Part shown: piece after piece, positions 52,101 through 61,563 of the stretch
Layout of the letters: each line of letters opens with the position of its first letter
How positions within the stretch are numbered: the stretch's first letter is position 1
Source of the DNA: Zhengitettix transpicula
Lineage: Eukaryota > Arthropoda > Insecta > Orthoptera > Tetrigidae
Direction: 5' to 3'
Assembly: GCA_037074705.1 (NCBI GenBank)
Contig: CM073590.1
Location: 218,890,746 to 218,954,745 of the forward strand
DNA: 64,000 nt
Program-made: the position numbers and the translations under genes
Notes under the pieces: generated by a model
What the model saw: the letters and a program-made list of their open reading frames with translations, nothing else
What the model was told of the DNA's origin: nothing
The model's database searches: none

Positions 52101-54373
52101 AATTAGGTTTGTCTCCACAAATTCTTTTACGTGAGCCAATTTGAAATAATTTAAAAACACATATAGGTCTAGGGATTGAGAAATTGATGAGGCGGTTCAG
52201 ATATCGGGTGATGCTGAAAGATGTGCTTCTGAATATAGCCCTACCGAACTAAGGTTTCTGCATTCTCGGATTCAGGAAGCGGCCGGCTGTTATTTCCTTT
52301 TCTGGCAAAACCATTGTGTCAGAAAATTGAAGAGAGTTGGAAATGTGAAAAGGTGAAGAAACTTTCAAGCGTTTAAACTCGAAAACGTGGACGGTCAGTC
52401 ACCTTGGAGTCTAAAGAGAGAGCAGTTTTCTTTGTCGCCAGACTTGATTATATATAGCAGTGCGAGTTTTACTTTTCCGCTTTGGAGCCTGCAAACAAGT
52501 CAGTCATTTTAAGCCTTGAGAAAGTGTCAGAAGAGTCAGTTTTATGACACAAGACATGTATTTTCTCGGTGCTAAAGGCGAGAACTTGGTTCATCAACTA
52601 CAAAGCTTGTTTTGATTACATTCTCAATGAAAACCTGGTTTCACCGCTACGAGTTCGGGAGGACGAAATGACACGGGGTCCAGGCGTTCTGAAGACACTA
52701 ACCGACCTGCTCCGCAATTATATATAATACCTTGCAGTTAGACAAATAGAGAGTACAGTACCAAGCGAAACCGTTACTATAAATGGCCAATTTGGCACAT
52801 ATTATTATTTTATTGGAGAGTACGGGAATCAGAAATTATCCGGAACGTTTTTTAAATAACAAAGTTAAAAATTTATTTAGAATTTTAGAATTTATTCACT
52901 CTAATTTCTATTTCTATAAATAGCTAATAGTTGTTAAAGAAAATGTCAGTACTTTGATATGTTTTAATGGTTTTAAATCCTTTTTTAATAAACAGTTTAA
53001 CTTAAACTTCTTTTGAGCTAAAATTTTAAGCAGAATAGGAAGTGAACGATTACTACTTTATTTTTATATATTTTTAAACTAGATGTGAATTTCTTATAGA
53101 ATATTGAGACGTATTTGAAAACTAAAATATCGTACTTAGATGAATTAAAAAACCTTATATATCTAAATAGTATATAATTTTCCTCATATTTAATAATATA
53201 AAATCGTGTGCTGGCTCAGATCTTTCCTAACCAATTTCATGTTCTTCTTTTTATTATTATTATCGTCATTTTTAAATCATTTATTCATTTTTTAAATACT
53301 TAAGAATTTAATTTTTGGGTATATTAGTATTAATTTTATCGGTTTTTGTTACTGTTTTAAAAATACCTGTAAATTTTTGTTAAGTTTAAAATGATCATAA
53401 ATAGTATTTTAGTCACAGTTGCGATCAGGATCTTTTGGGTGAGTAATATTTTCGTTTATAAGACTGTCGGTGTCCTTATTTCAAGCACCTTGGACGCACT
53501 TGACAAGATTTTTGGACTGGGTAATTTCTAAGATTCCCTCAGATGAAATTTTGTCTGTCTCTGAGCGTGCATGGCTAGATGAATTCACTAATCGACTCTA
53601 GGGATTTTCCGCTTTTATACTTACACCTGCTGAGAGTTTCCTCCAAACTCACGCGCGCATAACTTAAATGAAATTATAGTTTAAATAGGAAAAAAATAAA
53701 TATATGTAAGCAATATTATTATTATATGTGCAGCCTCCCAGCCCTAGTCCTTGGAAGGACATTTGGCACGTATGGAGAGACCGACGAGCTTTATTCAAGT
53801 GTCATCATTGGATCAAACTTAGGCAAATAAATAGCTTGTAGAAAAATATAAATTAATTTGTGTAATACCGTCTGTCTTATATTATATTGGCTTATTTTTT
53901 AAACCATTTTGAGCAATCGGACTACATTCCATTTTGTTAATTTTTCAAGACTTAATTAATAATTACACAACAAATCGTATTTCATAAGAAAGAAAATAAA
54001 AAATTGAATTATTTTTCTACGGTGATTAATTTCATTCTGTTATTTTGAAATTTGTATGACCAATTATTCCATTTTATGAACAGTGTTAACGTCTCCTCAC
54101 TGAATATTGTTGTATTCCGAATAATAAGATTTCTAGATTACGTTTTTAATGTTTCATTTAATTATTCCATTTACCATATTTTACTTATATACGAGTCAAT
54201 AAATAAGTGATATTACATTAACTATATGACGAAAATAAAATAATTTGTTTCTACCTTGTAAGGTCCTAAGTGGTTTACCACACAAGTGAACGTAACTTCG
54301 CGGCCCTGAACGGCTGTCATATTTTCAAGTGGGGCCAGGAACTCGGGTTTAGGTTCATCAGAAGACAGTTGCC
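26247..54373 (-). CDS. DIP/lachesin-family three-Ig cell-adhesion protein (seven exons, 5' end missing)
   Basis: The seven exons join to 433 residues: (54255-54373, 44766-44951, 38291-38483, 32594-32725, 32127-32246, 30228-30398, 26247-26629). Every junction has GT and AG ends and the reading frame is kept. The product has three Ig domains, with cysteine pairs at residues 30/91, 134/190 and 233/290 and the core tryptophans at 42, 146 and 245. Runs such as VAWIK, NPRLSVTHNGHNTW, YMCQVNTDPM, LDVVVPPDI and CIASNGVPPSVSKRF are hallmarks of insect DIP proteins, relatives of lachesin and vertebrate IgLONs. In flies these bind Dpr proteins and help neurons choose synaptic partners. Sites for N-glycosylation are visible at residues 17, 84 and 228. 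Intron phases in order are 0,0,1,1,1,1, with a phase-1 intron upstream. No start codon or signal peptide was found, so the N terminus is missing. Which DIP paralogue this is cannot be told by eye. Confidence 0.93.
26630..30227 (-). other. Intron 6 of the DIP-like gene
   Basis: This 3.6-kb intron is largely AT-rich. A more balanced stretch at 28240-28580 has no open frame and may be a regulatory or conserved non-coding segment. No mobile element was recognised. Confidence 0.85.
30228..30398 (-). CDS. DIP-like exon 6: second half of Ig3
   Basis: The exon is 171 nt, phase 1 on both sides. It encodes GKLMDGIKYTTSE, then LLMHLTISNLELRDFGTYTC with the second Ig3 cysteine, and TAVNAIGKGDGGVRLQ, the conserved end of the domain. 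Sequence upstream of the acceptor is also open, so an ATG-started frame runs through to 30453, but homology begins at the acceptor (tctatag). The donor G|gtgagt is consensus. Confidence 0.94.
30399..32126 (-). other. Intron 5 of the DIP-like gene
   Basis: This 1.7-kb intron contains the short repeat copy at 30891-30952. A 102-codon open frame at 31323-31631 has no recognised product. Confidence 0.85.
30891..30952 (-). mobile_element. ~500-bp poly(A)-ended repeat, copy 3 (3' end only)
   Basis: Only the last 62 bases of the repeat are present: a T run, AGGGCAACAGGCTACATGAG, AATCCAC and GGCAACTCCCCTTTAATAG. This is the extreme of the 5' truncation series seen in the family. Confidence 0.85.
32127..32246 (-). 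CDS. DIP-like exon 5: first half of Ig3
   Basis: The exon is 120 nt, phase 1 on both sides. It opens QPMVKVSNQLVAAPIGSNVT, the canonical start of Ig3 in DIP proteins with an N-glycosylation site (NVT). It goes on with IQCYVEASPRAMTSWHKDS, which holds the first Ig3 cysteine and the core tryptophan. It too is shorter than usual open-frame cut-offs. Acceptor is ttacag and donor CAG|gtaagc, a strong consensus donor. Confidence 0.94.
32247..32593 (-). other. Intron 4 of the DIP-like gene
   Basis: A 347-bp intron, AT-rich, with no repeat recognised. Confidence 0.9.
32594..32725 (-). CDS. DIP-like exon 4: second half of Ig2
   Basis: The exon is 132 nt, phase 1 on both sides. The first two bases join the last G of exon 3 to make alanine. 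Next come VRTFEGETLVLSGVQRTDMG, the cysteine run YFCIASNGVPPSVSKRF and the strand TVNVN, typical of DIP Ig2. The exon is too short to stand out as an open frame by itself; it was found by carrying the reading frame through from exon 3. Acceptor is ttacag and donor AACT|gtaagc. The 347-bp intron after it is the only short intron of the gene. Confidence 0.93.
33479..33981 (-). mobile_element. ~500-bp poly(A)-ended repeat, copy 4 (full length, 12-bp target duplication)
   Basis: The copy runs on the minus strand with its poly(A) end at the left (T run, AGGGTAACAGGC). It is flanked by the perfect direct repeat ACATTTACACTT at 33467-33478 and 33982-33993, so both limits are known and the element is 503 bp. 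The 5' end reads GTTAGCAGAGAGCTCTGG. No tRNA-type A and B boxes were found, so it is either an unusual SINE or a 3' piece of a LINE. An antisense open frame (33706-33912) is shared with copy 5. Confidence 0.88.
35390..36475 (+). pseudogene. Penelope-like retroelement remnant: RT C-terminal part and GIY-YIG endonuclease
   Basis: The plus strand encodes, in one frame, RYFDDV at 35445-35462 (the YxDD catalytic box of reverse transcriptase), LNFLDVTVS at about 35538-35564 and LKRAIIYNIVERAVLL at about 35649-35696, a run typical of Penelope-like RTs. After a frameshift, the frame from about 35880 to the stop at 36296-36298 gives VVYKISC, WYMGQTKRSINTRIKEH and SFDWLNSNILD, matching the GIY-YIG endonuclease of Penelope elements. 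In-frame stops at 35930, 36005, 36008 and 36095 show that it is dead. The 5' part of RT is missing. The 3' non-coding end contains CTGAAGA and CGAAAAC, shared with the short inverted-arm elements. It sits antisense to the host gene in intron 3. Confidence 0.88.
36939..37091 (+). mobile_element. ~500-bp poly(A)-ended repeat, copy 5a (3' part)
   Basis: It begins TAGGATCCTTAAACCATAGC and ends CCTAAAAAAAAA at 37091, covering the last third of the repeat. The next copy starts at once, in the same direction. Confidence 0.85.
37092..37529 (+). mobile_element. ~500-bp poly(A)-ended repeat, copy 5b (lightly truncated)
   Basis: It starts TCTCTCTGGATTTATGAAC, about 60 bases into the full-length repeat, and ends in an A run at 37529. 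It lies head to tail behind copy 5a, so either one copy inserted into the tail of the other or the pair moved together. The open frames on the minus strand here match the antisense frame of copy 4. Confidence 0.87.
38291..38483 (-). CDS. DIP-like exon 3: linker and first half of Ig2
   Basis: The exon is 193 nt: 64 codons plus one base, so it enters in phase 0 and leaves in phase 1. It starts MGYLDVVVPPDI, the conserved link between Ig1 and Ig2. It then carries VRLRCEATGVPDPSVVWRR with the first Ig2 cysteine and tryptophan, and DGKDIIIR, equivalent to the usual REDGK.I.IR strand of this family. It is much more GC-rich than the intron DNA around it. Other open frames over the same bases at 38156-38592 are shadows. 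Acceptor is tttacag and donor CAAG|gttagt. Confidence 0.95.
42673..42950. mobile_element. 278-bp Penelope-type inverted-arm element with 13-bp target duplication
   Basis: It is flanked by the perfect direct repeat AGTAAATGAAAGA at 42660-42672 and 42951-42963. The left arm (CAAATACAGACAAAAG ... CCTTTCTTCAGG, to 42764) is the inverse of the right arm (from 42839: CCTGAAGAAAGG ... CTTTTGTCTGTATTTT). The right arm then has CCAGAAAC and ATTATTAATTTTC. The same right-end order is found in the 3' end of the Penelope-like remnant at 36394-36475, which suggests a non-autonomous or rearranged derivative. No coding frame is present. Confidence 0.85.
43690..44420 (+). repeat. Three diverged tandem units of about 280 bp
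   Basis: Three independent landmarks recur with the same spacing: CTGCGTA-type strings at 43731, 44014 and 44294; AAAATAACGC at 43811, 44087 and 44368; and TTTTCGGGAT at 43971 and 44251. The units are well diverged. Related but weaker sequence may reach left to about 43500, where short TATG repeats lie. Short open frames across the units are not genes. Confidence 0.85.
44766..44951 (-). CDS. DIP-like exon 2: second half of Ig1
   Basis: The exon is 186 nt, exactly 62 codons, with phase-0 introns on both sides. It starts VAWIKSDSKAILAIHTHLV, passes through NPRLSVTHNGHNTWKLHV and ends YMCQVNTDPMTSQ. The W in VAW is the Ig-core tryptophan and the C in YMC closes the Ig1 disulfide. This stretch forms much of the Dpr-binding face in fly DIPs (family knowledge). 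A longer open frame at 44650-45048 overlaps it in another frame and is not coding. Acceptor is tttcag and donor CAG|gtatac. Confidence 0.95.
46046..46119. repeat. Compound (CA)n(TA)n microsatellite
   Basis: About nine CA units run straight into more than twenty TA units with one CATA interruption. The string TTTCCTTCATT flanks it on both sides. Confidence 0.95.
47887..47911. repeat. (TA)n microsatellite
   Basis: An uninterrupted TA run of about 12 units. Confidence 0.9.
48578..49145 (-). mobile_element. Solo LTR, probably of a BEL/Pao- or Gypsy-type retrotransposon
   Basis: The 568-bp stretch starts TGTAATAATAAG and ends CTACATTACA, so it has TG...CA ends with a 6-bp inverted terminal repeat (TGTAAT/ATTACA). 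It is flanked by the 4-bp direct repeat CCTC (48574-48577 and 49146-49149). On the minus strand an AATAAA lies at 48852-48857, as expected for an LTR polyadenylation site. No retroviral-type genes lie on either side, so it is a solo LTR left by recombination. The 115-codon open frame at 48552-48899 is chance. The short target duplication keeps the class uncertain. Confidence 0.65.
54255..54373 (-). CDS. DIP-like exon 1 of the visible set: first half of Ig1
   Basis: The exon is 119 nt. Its first two bases complete a codon begun upstream (phase 1), then 39 codons follow and end in phase 0. It contains PEFLAPLENMTAV, a typical start of a DIP Ig1 domain, an N-glycosylation site (NMT), and VTFTCVV with the first Ig1 cysteine. 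The acceptor reads ttccag and the donor AAG|gtagaa on the minus strand. There is no methionine or signal peptide ahead of the domain, so at least one more 5' coding exon must exist. It is followed by the largest intron in the window, 9.3 kb. Confidence 0.92.
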
Positions 54374-57300
54374 CTGGAACAATAGAAAAAAAATTAAAAT
54401 TGGTGTTCAGTTATTTTGTTTTTCAGATAAAAAAGTTTTATAATACGAGGACAACATAATATACTAATATTAACAGTATTCATAGAACCTTAACTAGTGA
54501 ACATAATGAGCAATGTTGACAGATTTATAGCAGATAGCATGCGATTTTTATAGAACATTGGATGCTATTAATTTCCATGAATAATTAAAAATAAAAATAA
54601 ACTAATACCCTCACAATTTCCATATTATATTCTAATTATAATATTATAGATTAAAAAACTATTTTCATTGGAATTATATTACTTTTTATCAGTTCTTACT
54701 ATGATGTTTATTACTCATTAAGAAGTTTTATATAGTTACGAATTTCTTGAGATGTTTAAACGTCATTCAAAAATATAACGTCGTAAACCGATAACGAATT
54801 GTCAACATACATTAAATAATTTATATTTTTGGGTTTATAAAAATGTCTATAATAATGCCGTTGATGGAGTTATTCAATAACTTCGTAATTTTGTGTCAAT
54901 TGAAAAAGTATTGTATATTATTCTTGAAGAATATATCATCAGATTTATTATTTCTACAATTTCTACAATGAATCAAATCGTAAAGCAAATATCCTACATA
55001 AAATGATAATCGAATATTAAATTACAGTTTTATTTATGTATATTCAAGCTGCTTGAAATTATAAATTACAATTTAATAATTTTAATTTTTGTATTATACT
55101 TTTTTACATATAACAGTAATTTATTTTCAATTACAGTTTGGTAATCAATGTCCATATAAATATTTTTAATAAACAGTTCTTAAACACGTTTATTTTCATC
55201 CTTGATAGTGTTATTGTATTGTGTGTTCTGCTGTAAATGAACGGCATGTCAAGATTGTCCATAATAGCTGAACCCTAGCGCGATCAATATCCACTCACGT
55301 TAAGATACCAAACATACACTTGAACAGATATCGGAAAACATTCTATCTTACACAAAAGTTGTATTCCAACCATCATATTACAGTCCAAATATTTGTATCC
55401 AGCCATAATGTTTTCTTATTTTGCCTATAAATTTTTATGCTGAACCTGAAATCCTAACGAAACACTATTTCTAAAAAAATAAGTTACTAACACCTTTTCT
55501 GAAAAAAAATCCCAAATCTGGTTTCGATAGTGGTTAATTTATACCGTTATATTGAAGAAATGAATGAAGTTTAGAACTGTTTTTCTATAAAAAATATTCG
55601 ATTCAATTCTGATGAACTATTATGTAATACTATATGTAGATTGAAGACATAGGTTTATTTTTTATGTACCAGTTAATAAAATGAGATAATTTTATAATAA
55701 TATATTAAATAAACATTTTGTCAATTTATGTGTGTTTTATATTCTAATAGATAAAGTAAACACAGAAAACCAAGACTACCGCCTGTCTGAGATGGTTTGA
55801 ACCAAGTAGGTGTGTTGATAATTCAAATATATTTTATGTGGACTGATGACCCGCACTCCATGAAAAACGCGTCAGTTAACAAACAAATTCGACAAATGGT
55901 TTGACAACTGGAACTCACTATATTGCCTCTGAACTAAACCAAGCAATTTCATTTTTAAAGACAAATTTCACCAATTAAATATTAAATGTAAAATTATCAC
56001 AGACAAAATATGTTGTTTTTAAGTAAACATAATTGAATGATACTTAAGTAGTCACAGAATAATTGACTGATTTAATGCATGTCTTTAAATGATATTCTTA
56101 GAATTAAATGTTATACACCCAGCATCAAATAATAGCCTTATATCATTAGTGAGTCAAATTACATGCTTAAAACAGTTTTTCACTGTACGAAAAACGAATA
56201 AAATATCTCATTTGACAATTTTCCAGCTCCGCACGTTTCTCAGATTAAGTGTTCAATAAATAAATACTCAAACGGCATCATTTTTTAAAGTATTATTAAA
56301 CATTCTGTCTCTCTCCGATCAATAAGCGGAACAAATTGTCCGTTTGCGTGCTGCTTGATCACCTTCATACGAGCTTCCGTTTCTTCAACTTTACCATTCA
56401 AATTATTGTGTAATCATTCATAACAACGGAAATGATGTTCCACTCGCCAAAAAACTTAACAATTGCGACAGTTTCATACTAATGAAATGAATTGTAGTAT
56501 AAAAATATTAAAATTAATTTTTATATTACAAAATTTGTTTTGTATAGCATAAAACATTTAAGCTATATTAATTTTAGGTTTATTGGTAAATAAATATTTA
56601 TTGTTTATATTTTACATTTCTTATCAGATTATGAGATAGAAGTGTATTTAATAAAATAACATAATATCCCTTTTTTTCACATATTATGTCAAGTGTCAAC
56701 CAGAAAAATGGGTGGCGCATTTTTTAGAGGGGCTGGGAGATAACTATGACGTTGTCACGATGTGCGCGAAACAGACACACACACGACAAAATGTAACGAG
56801 ATCCAGTTCACGTTGCTTACTGAAACGAACAGAAAAGGGTTAGCACGTGCGCAGAAATACACTAAACTGAGCCGCCATCGTATGCGTCTCCTACTATAGT
56901 CACCTTTGGTAGTTATGAGTTTCAGAATGCTGAAGGGCAATATTATGTGTATAACTGAATGTTAGAGAACAATTTAAAAAATTTCACCTGACCCAATGCA
57001 TTTAAATGTTTTGTATTATTATTAATAAATTTGAAAATATAATTCAACTGATTGAATCAGCGCTAAATTTCAAATATTATAATTTTAAAATAAATCTTTT
57101 GTTATATTTTATAAATCAATTAAGTAATTAAATTGATAAACCCATGATTATAAGTTCTAATATTACGTCCTTATACGTGAGATTCTATTCTTTCATTAAA
57201 GAACTATCTATAGCATAAATTCGCCTTCTACCACCAGTCGCGTGAATAAGAGTTACAACCAAATGTAGGGTTTATAACGGTTAAGTGGATTGTTACAATC

Positions 57301-58633
57301 GTAAGTACATCGTACATCGTAATTAAAGTCTTTTGAGCTTTATAAAAAATTCTGACAATAGACTTACACAGTTTATTTCTATGTCATTGTCAACCCGAGC
57401 ACTATTGCACAAATATTGCGTATCGAGAGTAGTTGCAACATTGTTCAATTCCAACTTCTGAGGAAACGTATTTAGCGCGGCCGAACTATGTAATTAGTTA
57501 ACATTCCGTTTGGATAGAACGTTTACATACAGTAGTTTACAGGAATACAAGGAACTCAACAGAGACAGTCTAACGCAACCACAGAAATGCGAATAGTTGG
57601 CGATTCTGTCAGCACATTCTGAGCTCTATTCATTTAATACAAAGCACTCTAATGTTTTAAAACTATTTTCGACCACTTGTGACACCAGATGTGTTAGATA
57701 CAAGGGTATCAATCTTATTACCGTCCGGTAAGAAACAAAACTATAGTATAATGAACTTGCTTAAATATGATAAATACGGTAAATTATATATTTACAGTTT
57801 TACATAAATTAAAAATTTTAGTATAAATTATTGTAATATACAATAATTTTGCATAATATTAACCATGTAATCTATTGTTTACCACGAAATAACTAAATAC
57901 CATACACACGCTGAAAATTAATTCGTGGAAGCAACAGAAAACGTGCAGCTTTTACTAAGGTTTGGAAACTTCTGCTATTTCATCCATAATGTGAAATGAC
58001 TCCAACTAAATGCATTTTATTAAGCGTAAATATGTTCGTCGATGTTTATACGTTGGTTTTAAAATATTTGTAAAATTGTAGAATATGCAAGGAAGTGTTT
58101 CTCATAATGGAGTGTCTTCAGCTAAAGGTTACAAATTATGCAAAATGTAATCCAGAGGTACGGAATTGTATTAGGAAAACGAAACTATAGAACTGGTTCC
58201 TTGAGAAAATAAAACGTCGATTTCTGTTGCATGAAACGTGAACGTTGTGAGGAAAGTATGTACGTGGAAAACATTTATTTGGCCTTTTTTAACTTAAATT
58301 ATTCATAACTCTTTTGGTGCTATATTTTCTACCAACCCTTATTGCGATATTTACTTCCATTTTTACAATTATTCGACACTAAAACGCTCCCAAGAAAAGG
58401 CATTTATCTGTAAATATTAAGCATTTTCTCCACTAATTTTCATTTATTGTGAGCACTGAACATTTCAATGGGGATGAATCAGTTATTTTAAAATTGACAC
58501 TTGAAGAGGGCGTGGAATTGTTTTCATTTTATTTGTCTCTTTAACTGGAAATGTTTAAAGTTTATTACATAATGTATATATACAAGTATTTGAAGATTAA
58601 ATTTAGTAACATAAATTAAAACAATAATGATAA

Positions 58634-58735
58634 AGATTGGCAAATACAGACAAAATATGTGATAATATAAATTTATATTATCACTTATTTTGTCTGTATC
58701 TGGCTATCTTTCTAGTTATTAATTTTCAATCAGAC
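58634..58735. repeat. Minimal Penelope-type inverted-arm remnant
   Basis: A perfect 22-base palindrome lies at 58661-58682, centred on AAATTT. The arms extend as GGCAAATACAGACAAAATA on the left and its inverse, TATTTTGTCTGTATCTGGC, on the right, with TTATTAATTTTCAATCAGACG beyond. The arm and right end match those of the elements at 42673 and 61339, but the hairpin core is deleted. No target duplication was found. Confidence 0.7.
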
Positions 58736-61199
58736 GTTTCAGAAATTATAACAGGCGAAAATATCTGAGAGCGAATTTGAAATAATAATAATAATAATAA
58801 AGGCCTGTTTAAAATTTGCCATTCCAATATTCAATTATATTAATAACCTGTTCTCGTACAGTGTAATGTAGTTTTCAAATGAGTAACAGCTTGAATTCTT
58901 TTGCCTACTTAAATTTTAAAACACATGAATTTATGTAATTCATCATTAAATGTTATGAGGTAACTCACGGTTTTTTATAGTTTGATAGACTTTCTTTGTC
59001 GGGAAGCTGACTTGTTTATGACTGACGGCAGGGTATAGTTCGTAGTTACTGGTCTACAAAGAATACTAATGGCCTTAGCGTTTCGGAAACATAAATAAGT
59101 ATTTGAATGCTGTTTCCTTCCTAGAAGCTTGAATCAACACTAGAGTTGCGGCTCAATCTCATAATCTTGAATCTCTTAACTGTCATATTACAGTTAGACT
59201 GCCTGCCACCGCTTTTAACATGAATTTAACTATCCGCTGGTAAGTCTATTATAATTTTATTATTCCTTTGTCTACCTTTAGTGGAAAATGTTCTTGAATA
59301 AATAAAATTTCGGATATTGAATTTGGGAAAACCTGTCTCAAGCTAAATTAAACTGCACTAAATTGTTTTGATATATTTCAGTTTTCTTGTATACATTTAC
59401 CCTACGACGGTTATACCGTATCTATGTGCGTGCTATAAGCAGTAATTCAGAGCTAGATTCAAATTCTACTTAGCTGCCTAATAAAAATTTATTTTCTCTT
59501 TTCCTTTCCCCAATATACAATAATATTTTGAAGCATTTTAGTGGATTTTTTTTATTATTATACCTGAGGGTTATTAAATCTAACGTGAATACGTCTCAGT
59601 TTTCATCTGATAACCAGTATTTAAACCGCATAGCATAAGTTCTGTTTCTCGTGCAAAGCAAACTTTGAACGCTTAAATTAGTGCGACTCTTTAACCACAA
59701 TTAAAACCTTTCGTTAGTCTAAAGACGTTCTGACGTCACATTGTTCATACTTTTAAATATTTTTTGTAACACACTATGCGAATGGAGGACTATAGATATT
59801 TTCAAACGGGATCCTATTTGACCTTGAAGCTCTTCTTTGTGCCGTCAAATCAAATTCTTGTTGTTTTGTCTACATATTATCGTCCACGCAGCTGCAGTAA
59901 GGGTTTGTTGTCATTCATTATTGACGATGTGGCAAAGTTTGTTAAATTCTCTGCTCTCATTTGCTGACAGCCCGGACTGTTCCCATTATAATGCCATTCT
60001 CAGCTTCTGTTATGTATATATTATCGAATAAAATAATTGTTGTGATTTTGTACATTGTTTCTGAGGAAAAAAATGTTAAAATTCAATAGAATTTTGTGAA
60101 ATATTTGTAGTGCTTGGTTTCCTCATTTTCTTTACACATAGTCTGTTAATTTTTAAACTAACATTTCCCTTTTTTAGTAACTCTATGTGGTTATTTATTC
60201 CAGCAAGTAGCAAGTACAAGAGAAGAGAAAATAATTTTTTGTGTATTGAATCTGTTTTACAGAGAACAACTTCATGTTAATCAAAAGGAGGCGGACAGTA
60301 TCACAAGTCAGCTTTTTGAATCATCTAAATTTCGGAGTTTACAACTGAAGTAGGAGGCCGTTTTCCGATAATGACATGAAACTGTGGTTAAAATGGAGAT
60401 TTAGGCGGGAGATATGGGAAACCGCTAACGACAACGGTGTCATGACTCTGCTTTGAGGACAATTATCGGGCTCTGGCCAGTCGCAATGGGAGAGTATTGA
60501 TAGCTACTCATCAATATTCAATTACTGCGCTATCAGCTCCGATTGTCGCGGTAACAAGCGACGGCACTGCCTCTCACTTCCCGATGAAGTCAGCTGCAAT
60601 TAGTGATATCTGTGCGGCGAAGTGCCGTTAGTAAGCATCATCTGGAAGCGCCATCAGTCGTTTTATCACGGTAAACCACCTCTAACAGCCTCCAAGACCC
60701 ATTCAAATTTGTTAACTTTATAGCTGTGGCACGCTGAGGTCGTCGAAACTCCAAAGCTCTTACTCAAATAGAAGTGTCCAACGGAGAATGTGCAAGCAGG
60801 CCCTCACAGAACGGGGCAGTTTTTGCAGAAACCATCACTGGCCCAAGGCTAAATCTCCCACTGTAAGTTCATTTCATATGAGGATATAAATAATCAAATA
60901 AGTGACCTGAAAAATTATTTTTAATCAGTTTCAGCAAGAAAAGAGAATCAAACATTTTTGGAAATAAATGTGTCTAAACTGATATAGTAGCATAAAATCT
61001 TCCGAATAGACTGTTCAAAACCAAAGAGCGTGATGTGAAACATTAAAATAATAAAAATATGGTTCAAAAATGCAATAAAATGTTTCTGAGTTATTCTATA
61101 AATTATATTTCGAAACTAATACATTTTTTACGCCATAAATGCGTAGTTATGTCTTAAGTAGTTAAACTGCAATATAGTCTGTATATAGTATATATATAT

Positions 61200-61247
61200 A
61201 CCGTGTCATGATAGATTTATATATATATATATATATATACAGTGTCA

Positions 61248-61288
<41 letters not shown>

Positions 61289-61308
61289 TAAATCTATCAT
61301 GACACGGT
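61200..61308. repeat. TA-rich palindrome with perfect 25-bp arms
   Basis: Bases 61200-61224 and 61284-61308 are perfect inverted copies, containing ACCGTGTCATGATAGATT and its inverse. The middle is (TA)n broken by a third partial copy, CAGTGTCATGATATA, at 61240-61254. It may be a decayed foldback element or an expanded microsatellite that folded back. Confidence 0.9.
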
Positions 61309-61338
61309 AATATGATTGCGTTAACTATAGTTTTCAAG

Positions 61339-61563
61339 ATAAGTGATAATATAAATACCACAAAACGTATCTAGGATCCTTGTCCCTTTCCTCAGATGCG
61401 AATAAGTGCCTAGAGCGACATAACTACACTCGTCAGTTGACAAAATTCCAAACCATTTTGGGTTCCCAGAAACGTTATATGGTATTTATATTTTCCCTTA
61501 TTTTGTCTGAATTGGCTATTTTTCATATTAATTATTTTCAATCAGTTGTAATTTTTTCCATTA
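61339..61563. mobile_element. 225-bp Penelope-type inverted-arm element with 13-bp target duplication
   Basis: The perfect direct repeat TATAGTTTTCAAG lies at 61326-61338 and 61564-61576. The left arm is GTGATAATATAAATACCAC ... CCTTTCCTCAG; the right arm is GGTTCCCAGAAACG ... GGTATTTATATT ... TTATTTTGTCTG. Between them, GAGCGACATAACTACACT is the inverse of the 3' non-coding sequence of the Penelope-like remnant near 36360. It is thus a second, independent insertion of the same type as 42673-42950. The open frame at 61380-61568 is not a gene. Confidence 0.85.

Larger units (their letters stand above)
44952..54254 (-). other. Intron 1 (of the visible set), 9.3 kb
   Basis: The intron contains a compound microsatellite, a TA run near 47887-47911, a solo LTR and a more balanced island at 52180-52740 with no open frame. 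The rest is AT-rich with nothing recognised. Confidence 0.88.

Noticed and set aside
56755..56940. Signal-peptide exon for the DIP-like gene
   Set aside because: The frame has hydrophobic residues but no start followed by a typical signal peptide, no phase-1 donor in the right place, and looks repeat-like.
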